Of a stretch of 64,000 nucleotides of DNA, positions 7,641-17,381 are shown one piece after another (within the stretch, counting starts at the first letter, position 1; each line of letters begins with the position of its first letter). The notes under the pieces were generated by a model. That model did not search any database. It was given only the letters and a program-made list of their open reading frames with translations, and was not told the origin of the DNA. The stretch lies in the NCBI RefSeq assembly GCF_037154075.1, contig NZ_JBANRJ010000001.1, positions 1,669,501-1,733,500 on the forward strand, written 5' to 3'. Source of the DNA: Sphingobium aromaticiconvertens. Lineage in GTDB: Bacteria; Pseudomonadota; Alphaproteobacteria; Sphingomonadales; Sphingomonadaceae. Position numbers and translations under genes: made by a program.

Positions 7641-8918
7641 ATGGCTGATGGTATCGGCGCGATGTGGCAGCACAAGCGGGTACTGGCCGCCAGTCTGATC
7701 GGCACGGCGGTCGAATTTTACGATTTCTACATCTACGCCACCGCCGCCAGTCTGGTTTTCGGCCCGCTCTTCTTCCCCGCCAGTTCGCCCTCGGCCCAAT
7801 TGCTCGCCGCCTATGGCAGTCTGGCGCTGGCCTTTTTCGCGCGTCCTCTGGGTGCAGCCGTTTTCGGCCATTATGGCGACCGTATCGGGCGCAAGGCGAC
7901 GCTGGTCACATCGCTGATGCTGATGGGAGGCTCGACCCTCGCCATCGCCTTCCTGCCGACATATCAGTCGATCGGCTGGTGGGCGCCCTTCATCCTGTGC
8001 ATCCTGCGCTTTGGTCAGGGTTTTGGCCTTGGCGGCGAATGGGGCGGTGCGGCGCTGCTGGCGGTGGAGAATGCCCCGCCCGGATGGCGCGCGCGCTTCG
8101 GCATGTTCCCGCAATTGGGCGCGCCGGTGGGGTTCATCGCCGCAAACGGAATGTTCCTGATTCTGGGCGCGACGTTGAGCGATGCGGAGTTTTTCGCCTG
8201 GGGCTGGCGCATCCCTTTCCTCGCCAGCGCCATATTGGTGATATTGGGCCTGTGGATACGGCTCAAGCTGACCGAAACCCCGGAGTTCGCCGCCGCGCAG
8301 GCTGAAGCGCCGCCACCCGCCGTGCCGCTGGCGACATTGTTCACCGGCCATCTCGGCCCGGCCATCGCGGGTACCTTTGCCGTGGTCGCCTGTTTCGCGG
8401 TCTTCTATATCGCCACCGCCTTTGCGCTGGGCTATGGCACTACGACGCTCGCTATCGACCGGGAAGTCTTTCTGGGCATTCAACTGGCCGCGATCCTCTT
8501 CATGGCGGTTGGCATCGTTCTGGCGGGCTGGTGGGCGGACAAGACCACGCCGACGCGCGTTCTCGTCGTCGGTTGCCTTGGCACTATCCCGATGGGTATC
8601 GTCTTCGGCGCGGCGATGGGCACTGGCGCGCTGTTGCCGATCTTCCTGATCCTCGCACTGGCGCTGTTCCTGATGGGCTTCGTCTATGGCCCGCTGGGCG
8701 CCTATCTGCCCGCGCTGTTCCCGATCCAGTTGCGCTACACTGGTGCGTCCTTTTCGTTCAATCTGGGCGGGATCATCGGCGGGGCGCTGGCGCCGATCGT
8801 CGCGACATGGCTGATCGCGGTTCGCGGGATCGAACTGGTCGGCCTCTATATGTCGATCGCCGCAGCCCTCAGCATCATCGGCCTGTGGTTCACCAACCGC
8901 ACGCCGGTCAGGCATTAG
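7641..8918 (+). CDS. MFS metabolite:proton symporter (MHS family)
   Basis: The 425-residue transporter has about twelve membrane segments and the MFS loop motif GHYGDRIGRKATL after helix 2. It also has the RFGQGFGLGGEWGGAALL segment typical of the metabolite:H+ symporter family (ShiA, ProP and KgtP relatives). Such proteins import organic acids, shikimate or compatible solutes; the substrate here is unknown. The start ATG lies three bases past the RNA methylase stop. A bidirectional terminator follows at 8934-8977, where transcription meets that of the ribosomal operon. Confidence 0.9.
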   Translation: MADGIGAMWQHKRVLAASLIGTAVEFYDFYIYATAASLVFGPLFFPASSPSAQLLAAYGSLALAFFARPLGAAVFGHYGDRIGRKATLVTSLMLMGGSTLAIAFLPTYQSIGWWAPFILCILRFGQGFGLGGEWGGAALLAVENAPPGWRARFGMFPQLGAPVGFIAANGMFLILGATLSDAEFFAWGWRIPFLASAILVILGLWIRLKLTETPEFAAAQAEAPPPAVPLATLFTGHLGPAIAGTFAVVACFAVFYIATAFALGYGTTTLAIDREVFLGIQLAAILFMAVGIVLAGWWADKTTPTRVLVVGCLGTIPMGIVFGAAMGTGALLPIFLILALALFLMGFVYGPLGAYLPALFPIQLRYTGASFSFNLGGIIGGALAPIVATWLIAVRGIELVGLYMSIAAALSIIGLWFTNRTPVRH

Positions 8919-8933
8919 GCTTATACTGACCGC

Positions 8934-8977
8934 AAAAGAAAAGGCGCCGGAACCCTGTTCCGACGCCTTTTCTTTTT
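8934..8977. terminator. Bidirectional terminator between the MFS and rplS genes
   Basis: AAAAGAAAAGGCG at 8934-8946 pairs with CGCCTTTTCTTTT at 8963-8975, extended by CGGAAC/GTTCCG around a three-base loop. T tracts occur on both strands, so it can end transcription from both convergent genes. Confidence 0.92.
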
Positions 8978-9002
8978 AACCGCTATCAAGGTCTGATGAA
9001 AA

Positions 9003-9371
9003 TCAGCCCTCGGTGCGAACGTCGCGACGCTCGGCGATACGGGCGCGCTTGCCGGTGCGGCCGCGCAGATAGTAAAGCTTCGCACGACGCACCACGCCAC
9101 GACGGACGACGGTGATCGAATCGATGTTGGGCGAATAGAGCGGGAACACGCGTTCCACGCCCTCGCCGAACGAAATCTTGCGAACGGTGAAGTTGCTGCC
9201 CATGCCCTTGTTGGAGCGGGCGATGCACACGCCTTCATAGTTCTGGACGCGGCTGCGTTCACCTTCGATGACCTTCACGCCGACGCGCAGGGTGTCACCG
9301 GGGCGGAATTCAGGAATATCCTTGGCGAGCGCGGCGATGTTCTCGGCCTCGATCTGCTGGAGGAGGTTCAT
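9003..9371 (-). CDS. rplS: 50S ribosomal protein L19
   Basis: The 122-residue L19 lies at the interface of the ribosomal subunits. It shows the family core: [27 protein letters not shown], then [16 protein letters not shown] and the basic [18 protein letters not shown]. It is the last gene of the operon ffh-rpsP-rimM-trmD-rplS. The short C-terminal extension ([10 protein letters not shown]) is modest. Confidence 0.97.
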   Translation of the reverse strand: MNLLQQIEAENIAALAKDIPEFRPGDTLRVGVKVIEGERSRVQNYEGVCIARSNKGMGSNFTVRKISFGEGVERVFPLYSPNIDSITVVRRGVVRRAKLYYLRGRTGKRARIAERRDVRTEG

Positions 9372-9374
9372 AAC

Positions 9375-10112
9375 TTAGTCCTTCGTTTCGCGTTGCGCAC
9401 CAGAGGGCGACTGGTCCCGAACGCCGATGTGACGTTCCCAAAGGTCCGGCCGCCTTAGCCGTGTATCATCCTCCGCCCTTTGTTTCCGCCAGGCGGCGAT
9501 TTTCGCATGATCCCCCGATCGCAACACTTGCGGGATCGTGCGCCCCTCCCATTCTACTGGTCGGGTATAATGCGGATATTCGAGCAGCCCCGTTTCAAAG
9601 GACTCTTCGACCCCGCTGGAAGCCGCGCCCATTACCCCAGGAAGCAGCCGGATGCAAGCATCCAGCAGCATCAGCGCGCCCATCTCTCCGCCGGACAGGA
9701 TGATGTCACCCATCGAGATTTGCTCGACCGGCCGCCCATCGAAAATCCGTTCGTCAAATCCCTCGAACCGGCCGCACAGGATTGTGGCGCCGGGGCCTTG
9801 GGCCAGTGCCCGAACACGGCGCTGCGTGATCGGCGCGCCGCGTGGGGTCATGGCGATCACCGGCAGGTCGGGACGCTTTTCCAGCGCATGGTCGATTGCT
9901 ACCGCCAGCACGTCCGCGCGCAGCACCATGCCCGCGCCGCCGCCCGCTGGCGTGTCATCGACGGTGCGGTGCTTGTCGGTCGCAAAGTCGCGGATATGGA
10001 TGGGGTCGCAGGTCCACTTCCCTTCTGCCATCGCGCGCCCGGCGAGCGATACGCCCAGCGGTCCGGGAAACATCTCTGGATAGAGGGTCAGTATCTGCGC
10101 GGCAAAAGCCAT
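9375..10112 (-). CDS. trmD: tRNA (guanine37-N1)-methyltransferase
   Basis: TrmD methylates N1 of G37 next to the anticodon, preventing +1 frameshifting. The 245-residue protein has the SPOUT N-terminal domain with the deep trefoil knot: [29 protein letters not shown] and [22 protein letters not shown]-terminal helical tRNA-binding domain ends in [19 protein letters not shown]. It lies three bases upstream of rplS and 17 bases downstream of rimM, the usual bacterial order. Confidence 0.97.
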   Translation of the reverse strand: MAFAAQILTLYPEMFPGPLGVSLAGRAMAEGKWTCDPIHIRDFATDKHRTVDDTPAGGGAGMVLRADVLAVAIDHALEKRPDLPVIAMTPRGAPITQRRVRALAQGPGATILCGRFEGFDERIFDGRPVEQISMGDIILSGGEMGALMLLDACIRLLPGVMGAASSGVEESFETGLLEYPHYTRPVEWEGRTIPQVLRSGDHAKIAAWRKQRAEDDTRLRRPDLWERHIGVRDQSPSGAQRETKD

Positions 10113-10129
10113 GTCAGTCGACGCCCATG

Positions 10130-10624
10130 TCAGTCGACGAACGCGCTATCGATCACTGCCTGGTCTTCGCCGATCTGTGCGGCATGGATAGGCACCATGA
10201 AGCGCTTGCCCGGCTTGCCCTCGATGCTTGGTCGCTGGATTTCCAAGATGTCGCCTGCGCCGAAATTCTCGACTGCGGCGACATGACCCAGCGCCTCGCC
10301 CGCATCGCTGACGCAGGGCAGGTCCATCAGGTCGATATGATAAAATTCGCCCTCGGCCAGCGGGGGCAGGGCGGATCGCGGGACGGTCAGCGCGGTGCCG
10401 CGCAACCCTTCCGCATCGGTGCGGCCGCCAATCTCGGCAAAGCGGGCGACCGCGCCGCTGGGGCCGGGGCGAATGGTTTTCAGCGTCAGCCGCCGATTTC
10501 CCGCATCGAACCCCTTATAGGCCTTCAAACTGTCCGGCCCCTGGCCGAACAGTTTCAGGCGAACTTCGCCCGTCACGCCATGGGCGCCGACGATCGCGGC
10601 GAGCGTGACGGGCTTGTCGGTCAA
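10130..10624 (-). CDS. rimM: Ribosome maturation factor RimM
   Basis: RimM binds S19 in the 30S head and helps 16S rRNA maturation. The 164-residue protein has the N-terminal RimM barrel ([18 protein letters not shown]) and the C-terminal PRC-barrel ([16 protein letters not shown], then [11 protein letters not shown]). The only plausible start is a TTG five bases beyond the rpsP stop, preceded by GAGGGCTGAG. Tight spacing suggests translational coupling to rpsP. Confidence 0.94.
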   Translation of the reverse strand: MTDKPVTLAAIVGAHGVTGEVRLKLFGQGPDSLKAYKGFDAGNRRLTLKTIRPGPSGAVARFAEIGGRTDAEGLRGTALTVPRSALPPLAEGEFYHIDLMDLPCVSDAGEALGHVAAVENFGAGDILEIQRPSIEGKPGKRFMVPIHAAQIGEDQAVIDSAFVD

Positions 10625-10629
10625 GTCGC

Positions 10630-11106
10630 TCAGCCCTCGGCCTGCTCTTCAGCAGGCGCTTCGGCAGCGGGCTCAGCGGCAGGAGCCTCCTCAGCGGGGG
10701 CTTCCTCGACCACAGGCTCAGCCGGTGCGTTGGCGGCTTCTTCAGCGGCCTTCTGGGCTTCCTCGGCTTCGGCCAGCTTGGTCGCACGCTCTTCGGCGCG
10801 CTCCGTGGCCTTCTCGCCCGGCTTCGCCTTGTTGGGGTTGTTGCGTGCCGCGCGCTCCTTGACACCCAGCACGTCCAGGAAGCGGGCGACACGGTCGGTC
10901 GGCTGCGCGCCGACGCTCACCCAATGCTTCGCACGCTCGACGTCCAGAACGATGCGCTTCTCGTCATCCTTGGCGAGCAGCGGGTTGTAGCTGCCGATAC
11001 GCTCGATGAACGCGCCGTCGCGGGGCGAGCGGCTGTCGGCGACAACGATCTTGTAATAGGGACGCTTCTTGGAGCCGCCGCGCGACAGACGAATAGCAGT
11101 TGCCAT
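10630..11106 (-). CDS. rpsP: 30S ribosomal protein S16 with acidic tail
   Basis: Residues 1-80 are a canonical S16 ([23 protein letters not shown]) that stabilises 16S rRNA folding. The protein runs to 158 residues, about twice the usual bacterial S16 length. The extra C-terminal half is Ala-, Glu- and Pro-rich, probably disordered and low complexity. Similar tails occur in other alphaproteobacteria and their function is unclear. Confidence 0.96.
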   Translation of the reverse strand: MATAIRLSRGGSKKRPYYKIVVADSRSPRDGAFIERIGSYNPLLAKDDEKRIVLDVERAKHWVSVGAQPTDRVARFLDVLGVKERAARNNPNKAKPGEKATERAEERATKLAEAEEAQKAAEEAANAPAEPVVEEAPAEEAPAAEPAAEAPAEEQAEG

Positions 11107-11151
11107 GAGTATTTACCTTTCTATGCAATCTTAATCAGTTGAAATCGTAAC

Positions 11152-12609
11152 TTATTTCTTCATGAACTTGTCGAAGCCGGGGGGCAGTTTGGGCATGTCG
11201 CCACCGGGCAGGCCGGGCATTCCGCCACCAGCGCCGCCCAGCATTCCGCCAAGGCCGCCTGCGCCACCGCCCATACCGCCGAACATCTTGGCGAGGCCCT
11301 TCAATCCGCCCATCTTGCGGATCTTCTTCATCGCCGTTTCCATTTCCTGGTGCATCTTGAGCAGGCGATTAACCTCCTGCACGCTCGTCCCGGAACCCTT
11401 GGCAATGCGGATCTTACGCTTGGCGTTGATGAGGACAGGCTTTTCCCGCTCCTTGAGCGTCATGGAACCGATCATCGCGTCCAGATGGATCAATGTCTTG
11501 TCGTTGGCGCCGCTATTGGCCATCGCCGCCTGCGCTTTCTTGAGGCCCGGCAACATGCCCGCCAGCGCGCCGAGGCCGCCCATGCGGCGCATCTGCGCCA
11601 GTTGGGCACGCAGGTCGTTCATGTCGAACTGACCCTTGGCCATCTTCCTAGCCAGCTTGTCGGCTTCCTCGGCGTCGATCGACTCCGCGGCCTTTTCGAC
11701 CAGCGACACGACGTCGCCCATACCCAATATGCGTTGCGCGACGCGCTGGGGATGGAAGACCTCGAGTGCGTCCAGCTTTTCGCCGGTGCCCGCAAATTTG
11801 ATCGGACGGCCTGTGACCGCGCGCATCGACAGCGCCGCACCGCCGCGCGCGTCGCCGTCCATGCGGGTCAGCACCACGCCGGTCAGCGGCACCTGGGCGG
11901 TAAAGCTCTGCGCGACGTTCACCGCGTCCTGACCGGTTAGCGAATCGACCACAAGCAGGATTTCCGCCGGGTTCGACACGTCGGCAACCGCCTTCATCTC
12001 GTCCATCAGCGCCTGATCGACATGCAGGCGGCCTGCGGTGTCGAGCAGGACGACGTCAAAGCCCTGGAGCTTGGCCGACTGGAGCGCGCGGCGGGCGATC
12101 TCGACCGGCTGTTGCCCGGCGATGATCGGCAGGGTCGCGACGTCGGTCTGCGTGCCCAGTACCGCCAGCTGCTCTTGCGCGGCGGGGCGCTGAACGTCGA
12201 GCGACGCCATCAATACCTTCTTGCGGTCCTTTTCCTTCAACCGCTTGGCGAGCTTCGCCGTTGTCGTGGTCTTGCCCGACCCCTGAAGGCCGACCATCAT
12301 GATGACGGCGGGCGGAGTGACGTCGATCAGCAGGTCGGAAGTCTCCGAACCCAGCACGGCGGTCAGCGCATCGCTGACAATCTTGACGACCTGCTGGCCC
12401 GGCGTGACCGAACGCAGGACATTCTGGCCGACCGCCTGTTCGGTCACATCGTCGACGAACTGGCGCACGACCGAAAGGGCGACGTCGGCTTCCAGCAGCG
12501 CGATTCGCACTTCGCGCATCGCGGCGCGGACATCGTCCTCCGTCAGCGCGCCGCGCCCACGAAGCTTGTCGAATACCCCACCCAGACGATCGCTCAGCGA
12601 ATCGAACAT
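11152..12609 (-). CDS. ffh: Signal recognition particle protein Ffh
   Basis: Ffh (SRP54) binds 4.5S RNA and signal sequences and targets ribosomes to the membrane receptor FtsY, which is also in this window. The 485-residue protein has the N domain (residues 1-90), the G domain with P-loop GLQGSGKTTTTAKLA and DTAGRL, and a methionine-rich M domain. A Gly/Met-rich tail ends PPGFDKFMKK. The start MFDSLSDRLG is used, with GAGGTG upstream; a second ATG lies immediately before it. It heads the operon running to rplS. Confidence 0.97.
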   Translation of the reverse strand: MFDSLSDRLGGVFDKLRGRGALTEDDVRAAMREVRIALLEADVALSVVRQFVDDVTEQAVGQNVLRSVTPGQQVVKIVSDALTAVLGSETSDLLIDVTPPAVIMMVGLQGSGKTTTTAKLAKRLKEKDRKKVLMASLDVQRPAAQEQLAVLGTQTDVATLPIIAGQQPVEIARRALQSAKLQGFDVVLLDTAGRLHVDQALMDEMKAVADVSNPAEILLVVDSLTGQDAVNVAQSFTAQVPLTGVVLTRMDGDARGGAALSMRAVTGRPIKFAGTGEKLDALEVFHPQRVAQRILGMGDVVSLVEKAAESIDAEEADKLARKMAKGQFDMNDLRAQLAQMRRMGGLGALAGMLPGLKKAQAAMANSGANDKTLIHLDAMIGSMTLKEREKPVLINAKRKIRIAKGSGTSVQEVNRLLKMHQEMETAMKKIRKMGGLKGLAKMFGGMGGGAGGLGGMLGGAGGGMPGLPGGDMPKLPPGFDKFMKK

Positions 12610-12735
12610 CATCACCTCAAAACCGGGCGAAACCGCCCGTAAAAAGCCTTGCACCCCAAAACGACAAAATCGCCGGCGGGCGAAACCTCGCCGGCCAGCG
12701 TCCATCCGATGCGCCGAGTGCGCGTCCTGGAGTCG

Positions 12736-12903
12736 TCAGAGGTCCGACGTGCCGAAGCTGCCGGATGCGAGGGCGCCCTTAAAGCAAAGTTGCGTACCGC
12801 GCAAGTTCTGCAAGATGTCGTCGGGGATGAAGCCGACATCGTTCAGCTCTTTGCTTGGCTGGTAATTTCCGGCAAGGTGCGCGCACGATAATAACAGGAT
12901 CAT
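12736..12903 (-). CDS. Possible small lipoprotein
   Basis: A 55-residue frame starts MILLLSCAHLAG, a very short hydrophobic segment ending in a Cys like a lipobox. It continues with an acidic/aromatic region and a second Cys (GTQLCFKGALASG). It fills the ffh-permease interval and would be divergent from the permease gene. A different minus-strand frame downstream also looks protein-like (AGEVSPAGDFVVLGCKAFYG, up to the ffh start). The two may be halves of one frameshifted gene. Family unknown, support modest. Confidence 0.3.
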   Translation of the reverse strand: MILLLSCAHLAGNYQPSKELNDVGFIPDDILQNLRGTQLCFKGALASGSFGTSDL

Positions 12904-12919
12904 CAGGGGATAAGCCGAG

Positions 12920-14320
12920 ATGTCGTGGACACGCCGCAAGTCGATCGAGGCCATGGGTCATCAGGGCGATGGACCGCAACTGGCCAAAACCCTCTCCTGG
13001 CCGCATCTGCTGGCGTTAGGGGTGGGCGCGATTGTCGGCACGGGCATATTGACGCTGATCGGCGTCGGGGCCGATCGGGCCGGGCCTGCGGTGCTCCTTT
13101 CCTTCGCCATAGCGGGTGCGATCTGCGCCTGCGCCGCGCTCGCCTATGCCGAAATGGCGACGATGATGCCCGCTGCGGGCAGCGCCTACACCTATAGCTA
13201 TGTGGTTATCGGTGAGGGCATTGCCTGGATCGTCGGTTGGAGCCTGATCCTTGAATATTCGCTGGTCGTTTCGACCGTGGCGGTCGGCTGGTCGGGCTAT
13301 GCCGCGCCGCTGCTCGCGAGTGTGGGCGTGCCGGACCTCATCATGAAGGGGCCGGAACTGGGTGGCCTCATCAACCTGCCGGCCATCTTCATCATCGCCG
13401 TCATCGCGGGGCTGCTGATGCGCGGCACGCAGGAAAGCGCGCGACTGAATAGTGTGCTGGTGCTGATCAAGATCGCGACACTGGCGCTGTTCGTCTTCTT
13501 CGCGCTGCGCGTTTTCAACGCCGATAATTTGACGCCCTTCATGCCCTATGGCTTTGCCACCCATGTCAGCCCGGACGGGGTGCCGCGCGGGGTAATGGCG
13601 GCGGCGGCGATCATTTTCTTTGCTTTCTATGGCTTCGATGCCATCTCCACCGCCGCTGAAGAGGCCAAGAATCCTGAGCGCGACCTTGCCATCGGCATCA
13701 TCGGATCGCTGCTGGTCTGTACGCTCATCTATATCCTCGTCGCCGTCGCGGCGGTGGGCGCGATGTCCTTCACCCGCTTTGCCGACAGCCCGGAGCCGCT
13801 GGCGTTGATCCTGCGGGAAATGGGGGAGGGGACGGTCGCGCGGATCGTCGCCATCGCCGCCGTTGTTGCGCTACCGACCGTGCTGTTGGGCTTCCTCTAT
13901 GGGCAAAGCCGTATTTTCCTGGTCATGGCCCGCGATGGCTTCCTGCCGCAAAGTCTGGCCCGTATCTCTGCGCGCGGTACGCCTGCGCGGATCACCCTCG
14001 TCACCGCGATCCTCGTCTCGATCATCGCCGGTGTCCTGCCGATCGACGAGATTGCGGCGCTCGCCAATGCGGGCACGCTGATCGCCTTCACCGCTGTTGG
14101 CGCCTGTCTGCTCATCATGCGCCGCCGCGCGCCGGACATGAAGCGGCCCTTCCGCGCGCCGCTCGGCTGGGTGGTCGGCATCGGCGCGATGGCGGGCTGT
14201 GCCTATCTGTTTGTCAGCCTGCCAATGAAGACGATCATCGCTTGCGGCGTATGGAACCTGATCGGCCTTGCGGTCTATTTTCTTTATGGTCGGCAAAGGG
14301 CGGTCGTGGGCAAGACGTAG
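12920..14320 (+). CDS. APC-superfamily amino acid permease
   Basis: The 466-residue protein has about twelve membrane segments and the APC signature LALGVGAIVGTGILTLIG near residue 32 (unwound first helix with substrate-binding glycines). GFDAISTAAEEAKNPERDL follows in helix 6. It is closest in appearance to the cationic amino acid/YfnA-like permeases. The substrate cannot be fixed by eye. Its start is an ATG at 12920. It precedes dapF by 46 bases on the same strand but is probably a separate function. Confidence 0.9.
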   Translation: MSWTRRKSIEAMGHQGDGPQLAKTLSWPHLLALGVGAIVGTGILTLIGVGADRAGPAVLLSFAIAGAICACAALAYAEMATMMPAAGSAYTYSYVVIGEGIAWIVGWSLILEYSLVVSTVAVGWSGYAAPLLASVGVPDLIMKGPELGGLINLPAIFIIAVIAGLLMRGTQESARLNSVLVLIKIATLALFVFFALRVFNADNLTPFMPYGFATHVSPDGVPRGVMAAAAIIFFAFYGFDAISTAAEEAKNPERDLAIGIIGSLLVCTLIYILVAVAAVGAMSFTRFADSPEPLALILREMGEGTVARIVAIAAVVALPTVLLGFLYGQSRIFLVMARDGFLPQSLARISARGTPARITLVTAILVSIIAGVLPIDEIAALANAGTLIAFTAVGACLLIMRRRAPDMKRPFRAPLGWVVGIGAMAGCAYLFVSLPMKTIIACGVWNLIGLAVYFLYGRQRAVVGKT

Positions 14321-14366
14321 CGGCTCACACTGGTCTTTTGTCTGCGCACCGCTTACATGGCGTGCC

Positions 14367-15170
14367 ATGACAGGCCGCTTTTCCAAGATGCACGGGTTAG
14401 GTAACGATTTCGTCGTCATCGACGAACGCGCGGCTCCCGTGTCCATGACGCCTGCGCGCGCGCAGGTGATTGCCGATCGCCATGCCGGGATTGGCTGCGA
14501 CCAGCTCATCCTGATCGGCGCGTCGGAGAAAGCGGACGTATCGATGCGGATATTCAACGCCGATGGCTCCGAAGTGGAGGCGTGCGGCAACGCCACCCGC
14601 TGCGTTCCGTTGTTCGTGGGCCGCGATGTGCTGATCGAGACGCGGGCGGGTCTGCTGGACGCAAAGGCTGTGGACGGTGGCGCCAGCGTCGACATGGGCG
14701 CGCCCAACCTCGACTGGGATCGCATCCCGCTCGCCTATGCGATGGACACGCTGACCATGCCGGTCGGCTGGGAGGATCTCCCCGCGCCCGCCGCCGTCAA
14801 TGTCGGCAACCCGCATGTGATCTTCTTTTGCGACAACCTCAATGCAGTCGATATCGCGCGCCTTGGCCCGCTGATCGAGCATGACCCGCTTTTCCCCCAA
14901 CGCGTGAACGTCAATTTCGCGCAGGTGATGGGGGAGCGCCATCTGCGCCTGATCGTCTGGGAGCGTGGCGCTGGCCTGACCCGCGCTTGCGGCACCGGCG
15001 CCTGCGCCACCGCCGTCGCGGCGATCCGCCGGGGCCTGATGCAAGGCCCGGTGACGGTCAGTCTGCCCGGTGGCGACCTCATCATCGACTGGACGCCCGG
15101 CGGGTCGATCCAGATGACCGGCCCCGCTACCCATGTCTTCGACGGCGAGGCTGACTGGGACCGGTTCTGA
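14367..15170 (+). CDS. dapF: Diaminopimelate epimerase
   Basis: DapF interconverts LL- and meso-diaminopimelate for lysine and peptidoglycan synthesis, using two cysteines as acid and base. The two catalytic motifs are visible: NADGSEVEACGNATRC in the N-terminal half and ERGAGLTRACGTGACA in the C-terminal half. The protein is 267 residues, normal length. The ATG at 14367 is preceded by TGGCGTG but not a strong ribosome site; an upstream in-frame start would add an atypical leader. The next gene begins two bases after its stop. Confidence 0.96.
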   Translation: MTGRFSKMHGLGNDFVVIDERAAPVSMTPARAQVIADRHAGIGCDQLILIGASEKADVSMRIFNADGSEVEACGNATRCVPLFVGRDVLIETRAGLLDAKAVDGGASVDMGAPNLDWDRIPLAYAMDTLTMPVGWEDLPAPAAVNVGNPHVIFFCDNLNAVDIARLGPLIEHDPLFPQRVNVNFAQVMGERHLRLIVWERGAGLTRACGTGACATAVAAIRRGLMQGPVTVSLPGGDLIIDWTPGGSIQMTGPATHVFDGEADWDRF

Positions 15171-15172
15171 CC

Positions 15173-16435
15173 ATGAGCGGGCCAGAGATCATCACGCTCG
15201 GCTGCCGCCTCAACATCGCGGAGAGTGAAGCGATCCGTGAGATGGCGGGCGGGCAGGACGACCTGATCGTCGTCAATAGCTGCGCCGTCACCAGCGAAGC
15301 CGTGCGTCAGGCCCGGCAGGCCATCCGTCGCGCCCATCGCGCCCGTCCCGACGCCCGCATCCTCGTGACCGGCTGCGCCGTCCAGACCGATCCCGCCATG
15401 TTCGCGGCCATGCCCGAAGTCACACAGGTGCTGGGCAACCGCGAAAAGATGGAGGCGGCCTCCTATGGCGGGGTAGGGGAGGCCAAGGTTCGCGTTGCCG
15501 ACATCATGGCCGTGCGCGACACCGCCCCGCACATGGCCAGCGCCTTCGCCGACCATGCCCGCGCCTTTCTGGAGGTGCAAAATGGCTGCGATCATCGCTG
15601 CACTTTCTGCATCATCCCCTATGGCCGGGGGAACAGCCGTTCGGTCCCGGCGGGCGCGGTGATCGACAAGGCGAAGGAGTTGGTGGACGCGGGTTATGGC
15701 GAGATCGTGCTGACCGGCGTCGATGTCACCAGCTACGGTCCTGACCTACCCGGCAGCCCGTCGCTCGGCCTGCTGGTAGAGCGTATCCTGACCGCCGTGC
15801 CCGATCTTCCCCGCCTGCGTCTTTCCTCGATCGACAGCGTGGAGATTGACGACCGCCTGTTCGACCTGATCGCTCATCATCCGCGCGTGATGCCGCACCT
15901 GCACCTGTCACTTCAGGCGGGCGACGATATGATCCTCAAGCGGATGAAACGCCGCCATAGCCGCGCCGATGCGGTCCGCATTGTTGAGCGGGTCAGGGCC
16001 GCCCGTCCCGACATCAGCATCGGCGCGGACATCATCGCGGGCTTCCCGACCGAGGATGAGGCGATGTTCGCGAGCAGCCTGGCGCTGGTGCAGGACTGTG
16101 CGATCGTGCACGGCCACATCTTCCCCTATTCGCCGCGCCCCGGCACGCCCGCCGCGCGGATGCCGCAGGTGGATCGTGCCGTCATCAAGGACCGCGCCGC
16201 CCGTCTGCGCGCGGCCTGCGCCGACCAGCGATCCCTCTGGCTGCAAGCTTTGGTCGGCACCCACCAGCAGGTTCTGGTCGAGCGCGACGGCCTTACCGGC
16301 CACGCCGAAAATTTCGCGCCCGTCCGCTTCCGCGACGCTCAGGCGCCTTGCCGGATCGCCGCCGCCACCATCGTTGCGCTTGAGAATGGCGTGCTGATCG
16401 CGCAAGAGGCGGCCAAAGGACTTGCACATGACTGA
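15173..16435 (+). CDS. mtaB: tRNA t6A37 methylthiotransferase MtaB
   Basis: This 420-residue radical-SAM enzyme adds a methylthio group to t6A37 of tRNAs decoding ANN codons. The N-terminal MTTase domain carries three cysteines (TLGCRLN, VNSCAVT, VTGCAV). The radical SAM cluster motif is CDHRCTFCIIPYGRG near residue 139, and a TRAM-like domain lies at the C-terminus. The gene sits between dapF and ftsY, with an eight-base overlap into ftsY, a conserved alphaproteobacterial arrangement. Confidence 0.94.
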   Translation: MSGPEIITLGCRLNIAESEAIREMAGGQDDLIVVNSCAVTSEAVRQARQAIRRAHRARPDARILVTGCAVQTDPAMFAAMPEVTQVLGNREKMEAASYGGVGEAKVRVADIMAVRDTAPHMASAFADHARAFLEVQNGCDHRCTFCIIPYGRGNSRSVPAGAVIDKAKELVDAGYGEIVLTGVDVTSYGPDLPGSPSLGLLVERILTAVPDLPRLRLSSIDSVEIDDRLFDLIAHHPRVMPHLHLSLQAGDDMILKRMKRRHSRADAVRIVERVRAARPDISIGADIIAGFPTEDEAMFASSLALVQDCAIVHGHIFPYSPRPGTPAARMPQVDRAVIKDRAARLRAACADQRSLWLQALVGTHQQVLVERDGLTGHAENFAPVRFRDAQAPCRIAAATIVALENGVLIAQEAAKGLAHD

Positions 16436-17360
16436 ACCTACCTGGCGCGACCGCCTGTTCGGCGGCCTTCGGCGCACATCCGACAAGCTTGGCGAAAATC
16501 TCACGGGCCTTTTCTCGAAGGCGGCGCTGGATGACCAGACGCTGGATGAGATTGAGGAGGCGCTGATCCTCACCGACCTTGGCCCCGCCATGGCGAGCCG
16601 GGTGCGAGCGCGCCTCGCCGAAGGGCGCTTCAACAAGGAACTGACCGAAGACTATCTGCGCGAGATTATCGCGGAAGAGATTGAGAAGGTGCTGGCCCCG
16701 GTCGCGCGCCCGCTGGAGATTGAGGCTTTTCCTCGACCGCAGGTGATATTGGTCATCGGCGTCAACGGATCGGGCAAGACCACCACCATCGCCAAGCTCG
16801 CTAACCTGTTTCTTGAGCAGGATTATGGCGTGATGCTGGCGGCGGGCGACACGTTTCGCGCAGCGGCCATTGGTCAGTTGAAAATCTGGGCCGATCGCCT
16901 TGGCATCCCGATCGTCGCTGGCAAGGAAGGCGGCGACGCGGCGGGGATTGTGTTCGACGCCGTGAAGCAGGCGACGCAGACCGGCATTGACGTGCTGATC
17001 GTCGACACCGCCGGGCGCCTTCAGAACAAGACCGAGCTGATGGACGAACTGGCGAAGATCCGCCGTGTCCTTGGCCGATTGAACCCGGCGGCCCCGCATG
17101 ACGTTGTGCTGGTTCTGGATGCCACCACGGGACAGAATGCGTTGAACCAGATCGAAGTCTTCAAGGAAGTGGCGCAGGTCACGGGTCTGGTCATGACCAA
17201 GCTGGACGGCACCGCACGCGGCGGTATGCTGGTCGCGGCGGCGGACAAATATCGCCTGCCCATTCACGCGATCGGCGTGGGGGAAAAGATCGAGGATCTA
17301 CGCCCCTTCGACGCGCGCGACATGGCCCGCGCCATCGCCGGAACCGCTTATGCTCGCTAA
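16428..17360 (+). CDS. ftsY: Signal recognition particle receptor FtsY
   Basis: FtsY is the membrane-associated GTPase that docks the Ffh complex. The 310-residue protein has the NG domains with P-loop GVNGSGKTTTIAKLA, DTFRAAA, DTAGRLQNK and TKLDGTARGG. The long acidic A domain of E. coli FtsY is almost absent, as in many alphaproteobacteria. The ATG at 16428 overlaps the end of mtaB. Confidence 0.96.
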   Translation: MTEPTWRDRLFGGLRRTSDKLGENLTGLFSKAALDDQTLDEIEEALILTDLGPAMASRVRARLAEGRFNKELTEDYLREIIAEEIEKVLAPVARPLEIEAFPRPQVILVIGVNGSGKTTTIAKLANLFLEQDYGVMLAAGDTFRAAAIGQLKIWADRLGIPIVAGKEGGDAAGIVFDAVKQATQTGIDVLIVDTAGRLQNKTELMDELAKIRRVLGRLNPAAPHDVVLVLDATTGQNALNQIEVFKEVAQVTGLVMTKLDGTARGGMLVAAADKYRLPIHAIGVGEKIEDLRPFDARDMARAIAGTAYAR

Positions 17361-17381
17361 ACGCCGCCTTGCTGGAATAAA

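Noticed and set aside
7500..8915. Long open frame antisense to the MFS transporter
   Set aside because: Its composition (Gln, Arg, Asp and His rich) is the usual shadow of a GC-rich hydrophobic gene, and the plus-strand protein has clear family motifs.
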